A stretch of DNA of 11,354 bases from JABWBJ01 sp035646395 (lineage in GTDB: Bacteria; Gemmatimonadota; Gemmatimonadetes; Gemmatimonadales; Gemmatimonadaceae): NCBI GenBank assembly GCA_035646395.1, contig DASRPK010000158.1, positions 1 to 11,354 of the forward strand, given 5' to 3'. The notes beneath the pieces are model-generated. The model had not been told where the DNA came from. It saw nothing but the letters and a program-made list of their open reading frames with translations, and ran no database searches. Numbering within the stretch: the first letter of the stretch is position 1; every line of letters starts with the position of its first letter. Made by a program: the position numbers and the translations under genes. Below are positions 1 through 7,337 of the stretch, piece after piece.

Positions 1-116
1 CTAACGGCGTGCCCTAACGGCGTGCCCTAACGGCGTGCCCTAACGGCGTGCCCTAACGGCGTGCCCTAACGGCGTGCCCTAACGGCGTGCCCTAACGGCG
101 TGCCCTAACGGCGTGC
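1..116. repeat. Tandem array of a 13-bp repeat (left array)
   Basis: Nine head-to-tail copies of CTAACGGCGTGCC begin at 1, 14, 27, 40, 53, 66, 79, 92 and 105. They are identical except for the last base of the final copy. The array starts at the window edge, so its true length is unknown. Because 13 is not a multiple of 3 and each unit carries TAA (TTA on the other strand), every reading frame on both strands meets stops within about 39 bp, so it cannot be coding. There are no spacers, which excludes CRISPR. It lies just beyond the 3' end of the permease gene, next to a diverged array in the opposite orientation. Confidence 0.97.
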
Positions 117-121
117 GTTAT

Positions 122-231
122 TAGAGGACGCTTCTAGAGGACGCCTTTAGAGGACGCTTTTAGGGGACGGTTTTAGGAGACGCTCTTAGGGGACGCCTTT
201 AGAGGCCGCCCTCCAGACCGCCTTTAGTCCG
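122..231. repeat. Degenerate 13-bp tandem array (right array, inverted relative to the left one)
   Basis: Units with consensus TAGAGGACGCYTT start at 122, 135, 148, 161, 174, 187 and 200, with an exact 13-bp period. Two decayed units follow, near 214 and 225, where the period slips. Read on the minus strand and phased to match, the consensus is CTCTAAAGGCGTC. The left array unit on the plus strand is CCCTAACGGCGTG, so 10 of 13 positions agree. The two arrays are therefore probably diverged relatives facing each other, with the junction near 117-121. A transcript running out of the permease gene would cross both and could fold into a long imperfect hairpin. Confidence 0.85.
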
Positions 232-235
232 CAGA

Positions 236-2923
236 TCATTCTGACCTCAATGCTTCTGTGGGCTGAACGCGCAGTCCACGCCGCGCCGGGCCCGCCGCCG
301 CGACCAGGCCCACCAGCAGCATGAATGCAGCCGTCGCGGGCACCAGCAGCAGGCCGATCCCGTTCATCAGCTCACCACCCGCCAACCGGTCGAGTAACAT
401 CGCCGTCAGCAGTCCAATCCCCACGCCTAACGCGAGCTGACGCGCGGCGCGGAGCAGGACACTTCCCAGGATACGGCGCGCGGAAGCCCCCAGTGCCGTA
501 CGGATCCCGATTTCGCGCCGACGCTGGTTTACCGTGAACGACACCAGGGCGTGGATTCCGGCCGACGAGAGCAGCAGCACGCTCCCGCTGATCAGCGCGA
601 CGAATAGCGCCAGCCGCGCTCCGCTACGGGCGTAATCACGATACTTCGCATCGAGCGAGCGCACGCTGGAAAGCTGCAACATCGGGTCGACCGACATCGC
701 GATCTGGCGCAACACGGGCGCAAACGTTTCCGGGCGCTGCCCGCGAAGACGAATCGTGAGCGTGGCGCCATCCCACTCCCCGGGCACCGTCAGGTGATAC
801 ATCGTCCGCGTGCTCGGCGCACCGGAAGACCTGACTCCCGCGGGAAACTCCTCGACGACACCAATGATGGTGTGCCACGGCATGGTTTCGTCGCCATAGG
901 CGCGATAGCGAACACGGCGGCCAATCGCATCGCCACCACCCAGAACCTCGGTCACGAAGCTCGAGTTTACGATCACCGGCCGATCGGCCATGGAAAGCGC
1001 TCCGTCGTTAGGTGCAAAACGACGGCCGGCCAGCACGCGCACGTCGAAGAGGCCGAAGTAGCTCGTGTCGACCCACTGCGTGCGGGTGGACAGCGCCGGC
1101 GCATCCACGCCTTCCACTTCGACCGGATCACGGCCGCCCGTCCACGGCGCGCTGCTCGTTATCGTCGCACCGACCACCCCTGACTCGTTCGCAAGGCGCG
1201 CCAGCAGAGTCGTTATAGTAACTCGAGCGCTGTCGGCGGCGGCGCGCGCATCGCTCTCGCTCGCGTTCACCTGGGATTCCCGCGCGACGAAGAAATTCGC
1301 GGAGAGGTATTCCCCCTGCGCGAATCCCTGAGGTTGCAGTGCCATCCGGACGGTCTGTCCGCCCTTCAGCATTGCCGGTGGCAGAATGGCGACCGTGATC
1401 CCCACCTGGGCGACGATGAGCGTCGTCCACGTCGCACCGAGCTTTGCCTTCGCGCCGCTGCCCAGGCTTCCCATCGCGAAACGGAGTTGCGAGCCGGTGG
1501 CGCGCATCGCCGGCACAATACCAACAATGACGGCGCCGAGCACGGCAAGCAGCAGGGCGTAGAGTACCGTACCTAACGACAGCCCGGAGTCGATCCAGAA
1601 GGGGGCATCACCGGCGTCGCGCATGAACTGGTCGAGCATATTCAGCCCGACGGCGACCATTCCGAGGCCTGCAACAGCCGCGAGTCCCGAAAGGACAAAC
1701 GCCTCGGCGAACAGCTGCGTGACGATGCGGCCGCGCGTCGCCCCGAGCGCTGTGCGCACGGCGATCTCTTCAGAACGCGTGACGGTCCGCGCATACACCA
1801 GCACCGCCACGTTCATGGCCACAACCACGAGGAGAAACGCGATCAGGAATCGCAGGAACGCGTACATCGTTGACTCCTTCTCGGCCTCGGCGTTGATGAA
1901 AACGTCCGTGTAGTCAACGATGCGCGAATCGAGATGGGCCAGCTCTTTCGGACCTTCAGCAGTAAGGCGACTGGCGATCATCTGCAGTTCTGCCTGCGCC
2001 GATGCCTTGGAAGCGTCAGGTGCCAGCCGGCCGAACACGTCGAGGTTGGGGCCCATCCCCGGTACGATCGGCGTGCGCGGGTCAATGCGGAGCGGAATCC
2101 AGTATTGATGGCTGACCGGAAAGGCAAATCCCTGCGGCATGACGCCGACGATGGTGTGCGGGGCGCGTCCGATGTGGATTTCGCGCCCAATGACCGAAGG
2201 GTCACCGCCGAAACGCGCTTGCCAGACGTCGTGTCCGATCACGATCACGTGCGAAGCGCCGAACCGTTCGTCCTCGTCGAGAAGCGTGCGGCCAAGGAGT
2301 GGACCAACCCGCGCGACGCGGAAACCTGATGCCGTCATCTCGGCGATTATGATCGACTCGCCAACGCCGGCGTCCGCGGCAAGGTTGCGCGTCACCGTGC
2401 GGAATGCGCCGAGGTCCTGGACCTGCTTCAGTTCGCGCCGCCACACCGTGAAGTCGTACAGCAGTTGTTCGTTTTCTACCCGGCGGAGTGCGTCGAACTT
2501 GCCGACTGCAACGATGCGGTCCCCTTCGGGCAGGGGAATGTCGGGAAAGAAGTACGAGTTGAAGAGCGCATAGGCCCCGGCGGAGAGCGCAACACCAACC
2601 GCCATACCGAACCCGCCAACGAGGGCCAGGCCGGGCGATTTGGCCAGCATGCGCACGCCCAGCGTCAGATCGAGCCGTGACGGTAGAGCGTCGCCTGTGG
2701 CGAGGCTGCGCATAACGCGCATGAATCGGTCCGGAGCAAATCGCATAGTCAATGAAAGGACTTCGAGCCAGTACCAGATCGAGGTCGCCACACGCGGCGA
2801 ATGCTGCCGGCGGCCGACGTAGAGTTCATGCAAGTCGCCTTCGACCGCGTCGCGCGACTCGCTGGGAACAGCGAGGCGGAGCAGCGCTCGCGCGAAGCGC
2901 GGAGGCGTGAGCGCCGCCGTCAC
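236..2923 (-). CDS. ADOP-family FtsX-like permease (MacB-type, no ATPase in window)
   Basis: This is an inner-membrane permease of the acidobacterial duplicated orphan permease type, about 895 aa. Numbered from the GTG start, the N-terminal cytoplasmic prefix domain is residues ~7-70 (TPPRFARALLRL, then EGDLHELY). A first membrane segment lies at ~98-125 and a MacB-type periplasmic domain at ~135-330. The first FtsX domain has three membrane segments at ~355-475 and carries EIAVRTALGATRGRI. A second periplasmic domain follows at ~540-760, and a second FtsX domain at ~767-880 has the matching EIGIRTALGASARRI. The duplicated half-permease is the family hallmark. I chose GTG at 2923 because it overlaps the padR stop codon (GTGA), has GAGGG just upstream, and puts the prefix domain at the usual distance from the N terminus. 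An in-frame ATG at 2959 would add 12 residues and overlap padR by 40 bp. The family resembles macrolide and lipoprotein exporters, but its substrates are unknown. Confidence 0.93.
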   Translation of the reverse strand: MTAALTPPRFARALLRLAVPSESRDAVEGDLHELYVGRRQHSPRVATSIWYWLEVLSLTMRFAPDRFMRVMRSLATGDALPSRLDLTLGVRMLAKSPGLALVGGFGMAVGVALSAGAYALFNSYFFPDIPLPEGDRIVAVGKFDALRRVENEQLLYDFTVWRRELKQVQDLGAFRTVTRNLAADAGVGESIIIAEMTASGFRVARVGPLLGRTLLDEDERFGASHVIVIGHDVWQARFGGDPSVIGREIHIGRAPHTIVGVMPQGFAFPVSHQYWIPLRIDPRTPIVPGMGPNLDVFGRLAPDASKASAQAELQMIASRLTAEGPKELAHLDSRIVDYTDVFINAEAEKESTMYAFLRFLIAFLLVVVAMNVAVLVYARTVTRSEEIAVRTALGATRGRIVTQLFAEAFVLSGLAAVAGLGMVAVGLNMLDQFMRDAGDAPFWIDSGLSLGTVLYALLLAVLGAVIVGIVPAMRATGSQLRFAMGSLGSGAKAKLGATWTTLIVAQVGITVAILPPAMLKGGQTVRMALQPQGFAQGEYLSANFFVARESQVNASESDARAAADSARVTITTLLARLANESGVVGATITSSAPWTGGRDPVEVEGVDAPALSTRTQWVDTSYFGLFDVRVLAGRRFAPNDGALSMADRPVIVNSSFVTEVLGGGDAIGRRVRYRAYGDETMPWHTIIGVVEEFPAGVRSSGAPSTRTMYHLTVPGEWDGATLTIRLRGQRPETFAPVLRQIAMSVDPMLQLSSVRSLDAKYRDYARSGARLALFVALISGSVLLLSSAGIHALVSFTVNQRRREIGIRTALGASARRILGSVLLRAARQLALGVGIGLLTAMLLDRLAGGELMNGIGLLLVPATAAFMLLVGLVAAAGPARRGLRVQPTEALRSE

Positions 2924-3252
2924 TTCACCCTCAGGGATGCCGGATCCAGCCCACGCCACATACGCTCGGCTGCGCGACGCGCATCACGCAGTGCCTTGAC
3001 TCCTTCGGCCTCGAGCTTCGCATAGCGCCGGCCCTTGCCGCCTCGTTCGGCGATGGGCTCGCTCATCCAGGATGAGACGAACCCTTTTTCCTCGAGCCTT
3101 CGTAAGGTGATGTAGACGGCGGCACGGGCAACACTCCGTCCGGTTCGCCGTTCAATCTCCTCGACGATGGGGATGCCATAGGCATCCTTCTGCAAGTGAG
3201 CGATGGCGAGGAGCACGAGCTGCTCGAACTCGCCGAGTCCTCGAGCGGTCAT
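2920..3252 (-). CDS. PadR-family transcriptional regulator
   Basis: This 110-aa protein is essentially a stand-alone PadR winged-helix DNA-binding domain. The opening LGEFEQLVLLAIAHL is helix 1. DAYGIPIVEEIERRTGR is helix 2 leading into the recognition helix ARAAVYITLRRLEEKGFV, a very typical PadR sequence. The basic wing (GGKGRRYAKLEAEG) and a short C-terminal helix (ALRDARRAAERMWRGL) for dimerisation follow. It is the first gene of an operon with the ADOP permease, and its TGA stop overlaps the permease GTG start, so the two are likely translationally coupled. PadR genes next to ADOP permeases are a recurrent pair, and PadR proteins commonly repress their own operon until a ligand binds. 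The ligand cannot be inferred. No Shine-Dalgarno sequence is visible before the ATG, only AT-rich DNA. Confidence 0.93.
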   Translation of the reverse strand: MTARGLGEFEQLVLLAIAHLQKDAYGIPIVEEIERRTGRSVARAAVYITLRRLEEKGFVSSWMSEPIAERGGKGRRYAKLEAEGVKALRDARRAAERMWRGLDPASLRVK

Positions 3253-3281
3253 ATGATAAAGAATATATTGTTATCATTATA
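3253..3281 (-). promoter_or_regulatory. padR-permease promoter -10 box and putative PadR operator dyad
   Basis: On the minus strand a perfect TATAAT occupies 3281-3276, about 24 bp before the padR ATG. No convincing -35 box was found. A perfect 7-bp inverted repeat, ATGATAA (3253-3259) and TTATCAT (3271-3277), is separated by 11 bp containing the palindrome AATATATT (3262-3269). The dyad touches the -10 box and ends at the start codon, a natural position for a repressor. It is an island of AT-rich DNA in GC-rich surroundings. Autorepression by the PadR protein is inference. Confidence 0.6.
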
Positions 3282-3310
3282 CGGCAAGAGCGCGTTGCCA
3301 CCGTGAGGCG

Positions 3311-3772
3311 GGACCGAGTGTGAGCTTTACGTCGTTCTTCACCGAGACGCTTAAGCTCCCGGTCGCCTTCCCGTTCGCTGTTCGCTGAGGTTTTACCAGC
3401 GGCGGCGTCGGCTTCGGCAATGTCAACGTCGAAGTGATCAGGTTCCCGGGCGGGACCGACGGACCCGTGGCTCGCCTGGTCGGATTCGCGTTCACGCCTT
3501 GGCGCCTCCGCGAGAGCCTGGAGGAGCTGGACCGACGAGACGGCAGCGTCGACGACTACATCGCCTGCGAGCGAATCCGCATCAAGAGGCCGACTGCCGT
3601 GCGTGTCTACCTGTCCGCCGAAGACCGAAGCAGAAAGCGCTGCTGTCCAGGGTCGCTAAGTACAGGATGGGCTAGTTCTGCCCCTGACGTCCGACAGCTT
3701 GATCTCGGCACGTCCGTGCTCGAGAAGCCTGTCGCTTGTTCAATCGCCGAGTTCAAGGCAAGTTACAAGTAG
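3311..3772 (+). pseudogene. Possible decayed VOC/glyoxalase-like gene with in-frame stop
   Basis: One plus-strand frame reads like a VOC-fold (glyoxalase/bleomycin-resistance) protein on both sides of a TGA stop at 3386-3388. Before the stop it gives FFTETLKLPVAFPFAVR, resembling the segment around LGLPV. After it comes GFTSGGVGFGNVNVEVIRF, resembling the strand that carries a metal or substrate glutamate, and then ARLVGFAFTPWRLRESLEELDRR, resembling a second repeat half. The tail to the stop at 3770-3772 (basic, ending EFKASYK) resembles nothing I know and may be out of the original frame. The 5' part of a normal VOC gene and a start codon are missing, since the PadR promoter occupies that position. 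The family call comes from pattern recognition without alignment. A 112-residue ORF from GTG 3434 could in principle be expressed but has no obvious ribosome binding site. Confidence 0.4.
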
Positions 3773-4045
3773 ACGTGCGCGGAACGTTAGGCGCTCCGAA
3801 ACAGCATAGTGCCGATCAGCACTGCCAACGAAAGACTCCAGCGCGCCCGCGGCCTGCGAGCCCGGCTTCATCCGCAAGGACCGGCACGAACCCGCCACAT
3901 GACAGCTGGTCCACCAGTGTCGCCGCGACGTGCGGGACGTTCAAGGCGACGACGATCGGGGCACTACGACTCCGGCAGCGGTCAGGCGTCGTGGAACCTC
4001 GCGGCATTGCATTTGTTCACTGTGTATCACACTCTCTGGGGATCC
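3773..4045. other. Intergenic region upstream of the kinase
   Basis: The kinase reading frame stays open leftward to 3809, but that stretch is arginine- and proline-rich, low in complexity and unlike the family, so it is treated as non-coding. One copy of the dispersed heptamer lies here (CGTTAGG, 3785-3791). An AT-richer patch at 4006-4030 could hold the kinase promoter, but no -35/-10 pair with normal spacing was found. No RNA gene or mobile element is visible. Confidence 0.5.
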
Positions 4046-6667
4046 ATGACCGCTCTCGATCGCGCGCGCTGGCTTTCCCTCGAACCACTCCTCGATCAGG
4101 CTTTGGAGCTTTCCGTGGAGGAGCAGGAGCAGTGGCTCGCTACGCTCGATACCACCGCGCCTGACGACGCACGCGACCTGCGGCACTTCTTGGCGCTCGA
4201 TCGCGCTGCCGAAGTGGAGCGATTCCTCACGCACGATGTCCCTACTGCTTCGCTCGCCGGCCGCACGGTGGGCGCCTATACTCTCGTGCGCCCCCTCGGT
4301 CACGGCGGGATGGGATCCGTGTGGCTCGCCAAGCGAACCGATGGACGATTCGAGGGGCAGGCGGCAGTCAAGCTGTTGAATCTTGGCCTGATGAGTCCCC
4401 GCGGGCAGGAGCGCTTTCGCCGCGAAGGGTCAATCCTCGCACGCCTCAACCGACCTGGCATCGCACGCCTGCTCGATGCGGGCATCAGCGCCGGTGGCCA
4501 GCCCTATCTCGTCCTCGAATACGTCGACGGCCTTCGCATCGACGCGTACGCTCACAGGAGCGCACGCTCGGTGGAAGAGAAGGTCCGCCTCATCCTGCAG
4601 GTGCTCGACGCGCTATCGCATGCCCATGCCAACCTCATCGTCCATCGCGACCTCAAACCCTCCAACGTATTGGTGACGGCCGACGGCACGGTGAAGCTGC
4701 TTGACTTCGGGATCGCCAAGCTTCTCGACGATCAGCCGGGTGAGCCTGAGGCATTGACCGCCGACGCCACCGGCGCGATGACGCCCGCCTTTGCGGCGCC
4801 CGAGCAACTCACGGGTGAGCAGGTCACGACGACGACCGATGTGTACGCGACGGGGGCGCTGCTCTACCTCCTCCTCGCCGGACGGCACCCCACTGGTGCG
4901 GACACGCTTTCGCCATCCGAGGCACTGCGGGCCGTGCTCGAGGTGGAGCCCGCCCCACTGGGACTCGGAGAACTCGACGTCGTCATCGGCAAGTCGCTTC
5001 GCAAGGTGCCTGGCGAGCGTTACGCCAGCGCTGCCGCCTTTGCCGACGACTTATCGCGCTTCCTGCGACATGAACCGGTGAGCGCGCATCGCCTCTCCCT
5101 CGGCTATCGGGCCCGAAAGTTCGTGCGGCGCAATCCTGTCGCGGTGAGCCTGGGGGCGCTCGTCGCCATCTCGTTGCTCGGTGCGACCTCCTTCTCGCGT
5201 GCGATGGCACGTCAAGCCTCCCGAGAGCGGGATTCGGCGGTGCGGAGCGCCGAGAAGGCCAGCGCGATGATCCACCTGCAAGGCGTGCTGGCCGGAGACA
5301 CGCGAGGTCCGTTGGGGCGCGAACTCACGGCGACGGAACGCATTCGTGAGGCGGAGCGCGTACTGACTGGCCTTTACGGCACACAGCCGTGGCTCGTGGC
5401 CGAAGTCCTCATGGATCTGTCGGGTCGCCTCTACGAGCGGGGTGATCGTGTCGATCAACGCGCGATGCTCGCGCGCGCCCGGGACATCGCCAGGGACGCC
5501 GGCCTGTCCGGGCCGGCCACGCTCGCACGCTGCAAGCGCGTGCAGAGCTTCGCGTTTGACGATGTCGTGGATTCTGCTCGTGCGGAGATGGACACGGCCT
5601 CCGCCGCGCTCGCCGCACGCATCCTTGCTGCCGACTCGGCGGCCACGGCGTTTTGTCTTGGCGCAGAAGGAACACTCCTGATCGGCGAAGGCAAGGTGGA
5701 GGACGGGCTCGCCCGCATGCAGAAGGCGTCGGCGCTTCTGGCCGGTGTGCCGTGGGGAACGGGCCACCTCTCGATCATGCATGAGTATGGCGTCGCCCTG
5801 CGCCTAACGGGACGCATCCGCTCCTCGGTCCCGCACTTTACCCGCGTTCTGCACGGACTTGACTCGTCCGGTTTCGGCGGGAACGAGCAGCTCCTCAACG
5901 TCCTCGGCACCGCTGCGGTGGCGATGCTCGAGATCGGAGATTTCGTCGCTGCCGACTCGCTGCTCCGGAGTCATGTGCAGCGAAATGAGGCACGCTTCGG
6001 CACGCGTGGCGTGCCTTCGTACCTCGCCTGGTTGTACGGCACGGCCAAGCTGCGGCTCGAATCAACCGACTCGGCGGCCGCCTGGCTGGAATTGGCTGAT
6101 CGCGACACGACTCGGAATGAATACCTGACCCGGCAAATGCCATTGACGCTTGCTGAGTTGCGGCTGCAGCAGGGGCGTACCGCTGAAGCAGCGCGAATCC
6201 TGGACACCATTCGCGCTTCACCACGCGGGCGACAGGCGCAACTCAGCTGGTTGCAAGCGCGTGCGAGAGAGGCGCGTGGAGCGGGCGACCAGGGGCTGTC
6301 GCTACTCGACGCTACGCTTCGAGAGGTGGCTGGGGTCGATCAATCGCCACTGCCCATGTTTGCTCTTCCACTTGTCACGCTCGGCGAGTGGCGTTTGTCC
6401 CGGGGAGACGCCCGGGCGGCGGATTCCCTCGCTACTCGCGCACGTGCGGCGCTCGCACTTGATTCTCTAGCCGACCTCCAAAGCGCGCTTGCTGGACGCG
6501 CGCACTTTCTCAAAGCGCAGGCTGCGATCGTCCTGAGAGACACCGTTGCGGCAAGGCGCGCCGTTGCAGCCGCCACCGAACCGCTGGCCCGAGGCTATGG
6601 TCGAACCCATCCGAGGACGCTCCGTGCAGAGTCGCTTCACGCGGCACTCACCGCGTCAAGGAGATGA
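4046..6667 (+). CDS. Transmembrane serine/threonine protein kinase with repeat-rich C-terminal region
   Basis: This is a Hanks-type Ser/Thr kinase of 873 aa. Residues 1-70 form the helical leader usual in this family (ALDRARW, then LSVEEQEQWL). The kinase domain spans ~76-345 with the glycine loop LGHGGMG (84-90), the ATP-binding lysine in AVKLL (K109), HRDLKPSN (catalytic D202), DFG (220-222), a threonine-rich activation segment and APE (251-253). All key residues are present, so it should be active. One membrane helix follows at ~364-381. The remaining ~490 residues, probably outside the membrane, are Ala/Leu/Arg-rich helices resembling TPR-like repeats, a likely signal-sensing part. Start choice: ATG 4046 gives the family-type N terminus and has GGGG four bases upstream. 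The gene converges on an ECF sigma factor with only 9 bp between stop codons, and that sigma factor is a candidate substrate. Confidence 0.93.
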   Translation: MTALDRARWLSLEPLLDQALELSVEEQEQWLATLDTTAPDDARDLRHFLALDRAAEVERFLTHDVPTASLAGRTVGAYTLVRPLGHGGMGSVWLAKRTDGRFEGQAAVKLLNLGLMSPRGQERFRREGSILARLNRPGIARLLDAGISAGGQPYLVLEYVDGLRIDAYAHRSARSVEEKVRLILQVLDALSHAHANLIVHRDLKPSNVLVTADGTVKLLDFGIAKLLDDQPGEPEALTADATGAMTPAFAAPEQLTGEQVTTTTDVYATGALLYLLLAGRHPTGADTLSPSEALRAVLEVEPAPLGLGELDVVIGKSLRKVPGERYASAAAFADDLSRFLRHEPVSAHRLSLGYRARKFVRRNPVAVSLGALVAISLLGATSFSRAMARQASRERDSAVRSAEKASAMIHLQGVLAGDTRGPLGRELTATERIREAERVLTGLYGTQPWLVAEVLMDLSGRLYERGDRVDQRAMLARARDIARDAGLSGPATLARCKRVQSFAFDDVVDSARAEMDTASAALAARILAADSAATAFCLGAEGTLLIGEGKVEDGLARMQKASALLAGVPWGTGHLSIMHEYGVALRLTGRIRSSVPHFTRVLHGLDSSGFGGNEQLLNVLGTAAVAMLEIGDFVAADSLLRSHVQRNEARFGTRGVPSYLAWLYGTAKLRLESTDSAAAWLELADRDTTRNEYLTRQMPLTLAELRLQQGRTAEAARILDTIRASPRGRQAQLSWLQARAREARGAGDQGLSLLDATLREVAGVDQSPLPMFALPLVTLGEWRLSRGDARAADSLATRARAALALDSLADLQSALAGRAHFLKAQAAIVLRDTVAARRAVAAATEPLARGYGRTHPRTLRAESLHAALTASRR

Positions 6668-6670
6668 CCG

Positions 6671-6685
6671 ACCGACTCAGTCGGT
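6671..6685. terminator. Small hairpin between convergent kinase and sigma genes
   Basis: ACCGAC and GTCGGT form a perfect 6-bp stem around a TCA loop. The loop is the complement of the sigma gene's stop codon. The site sits at the meeting point of the two convergent genes and could act in both directions, but it lacks a T-tract, so a terminator role is tentative. Confidence 0.3.
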
Positions 6686-7246
6686 GTCGTCCGGCATTGC
6701 GTGGCGCAGCAGCATGCGAGCCTTGCGCCAGTCTCGCTGAACCGTGCGCTCGGAGACTCCGCGAAACGAGGCGATCTCGGCCAGCGTGAAGCCACCGAAA
6801 AAGTGCAGGTCGACGAGTTCGGCGAGCGAGGCGTCGACGGCGGTGAGTTCAGCGAGTCCCTCGCCGATGCGGATGAGGGTCTCCCCGGCATCGGCGGCTG
6901 GAGCCATTGCGGCGATATTGTCGTCCAGGGTCACCTCGAACTGCGTGCCCCGCTTGATGGCGCGTCGCTGCCGGGCGTAGTCGATCACGAGCGTGCGCAT
7001 AGCGCGGGCCGCATAGGCGAAGAAGCGCGTGCGGTCGTCGAAAGCCAGACCATCGCGCCCGGCCACCTTGAGGTACGTCTCGTGCAACAGGGTGGTTGTC
7101 CCAAGCGTGAGTGCACCGCCGTCGCGGTGGAGCGTGTGCTCCGCCAGCCGGTGCAGTTCGTCGTATAGCAGTGCGAACAGCTCCTCGGCTGCCACTCCGT
7201 CGCTTTCGCGCGCCCGGCGAATCAGCGAGTCAAGATCCGGCTGCAT
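6677..7246 (-). CDS. ECF-type RNA polymerase sigma factor (Sig-70_X6-like)
   Basis: This 189-aa sigma factor has region 2 at ~15-95 (LFALLYDELHRLAEHTL, then LLHETYLKV, then RFFAYAARAMRTLVIDYARQRRA) and region 4 at ~130-182 with a helix-turn-helix (GGFTLAEIASFRGVSERTVQRDWRKARMLL). The motifs match the ECF sigma group found widely in Planctomycetes, Acidobacteria and Gemmatimonadota. No anti-sigma factor gene is adjacent. In the position where canonical ECF sigmas carry the acidic DAED-type motif that contacts RNA polymerase, this protein has GTTT (49-52). That resembles sigma factors activated by Ser/Thr kinase phosphorylation, and a kinase gene lies tail-to-tail with it. I chose ATG 7246 because GAGG lies five bases upstream and the N terminus then matches the family. 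An open frame extends to ATG 7339 but its sequence is not family-like. Confidence 0.9.
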   Translation of the reverse strand: MQPDLDSLIRRARESDGVAAEELFALLYDELHRLAEHTLHRDGGALTLGTTTLLHETYLKVAGRDGLAFDDRTRFFAYAARAMRTLVIDYARQRRAIKRGTQFEVTLDDNIAAMAPAADAGETLIRIGEGLAELTAVDASLAELVDLHFFGGFTLAEIASFRGVSERTVQRDWRKARMLLRHAMPDDTD

Positions 7247-7337
7247 ATCGGCCTCGGGATGTCGTCTCTCGGCAGTGCTTTCCGTTGGATGATCGCGGGT
7301 AGGTTTGCCGTTTTCATCATCATCCCACAGAGGCCCC

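Noticed and set aside
1..116. Telomere-like repeat, because each unit contains CCCTAA
   Set aside because: The period is 13 bp and the rest of the unit does not match any telomere repeat; the array is internal to a gene-dense bacterial contig as far as can be seen.
1..231. CRISPR array
   Set aside because: The 13-bp units abut without spacers and are far shorter than CRISPR repeats.
3785..3791. Integron attC sites, because GCCTAAC and GTTAGGC fit the RYYYAAC and GTTRRRY core boxes
   Set aside because: No paired core boxes at attC spacing with internal L boxes were found, copies occur inside large genes, gene orientations are mixed and no integrase is present.
3816..4007. Minus-strand 63-codon open frame upstream of the kinase
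   Set aside because: The sequence is mildly protein-like (ALNVPHVAATLVDQL) but has no recognisable family, ribosome binding site or partner gene; not enough to call.
3809..4045. N-terminal extension of the kinase to an upstream ATG at 3809
   Set aside because: The added 79 residues are Arg/Pro-rich and not family-like. ATG 4046 gives the typical kinase leader, with a weak GGGG upstream.
5051..5782. Long antisense open frame (243 codons) inside the kinase gene
   Set aside because: It lies opposite a well-supported coding region, is Arg/His-rich and matches no family pattern; it is a shadow of GC-rich codon use.
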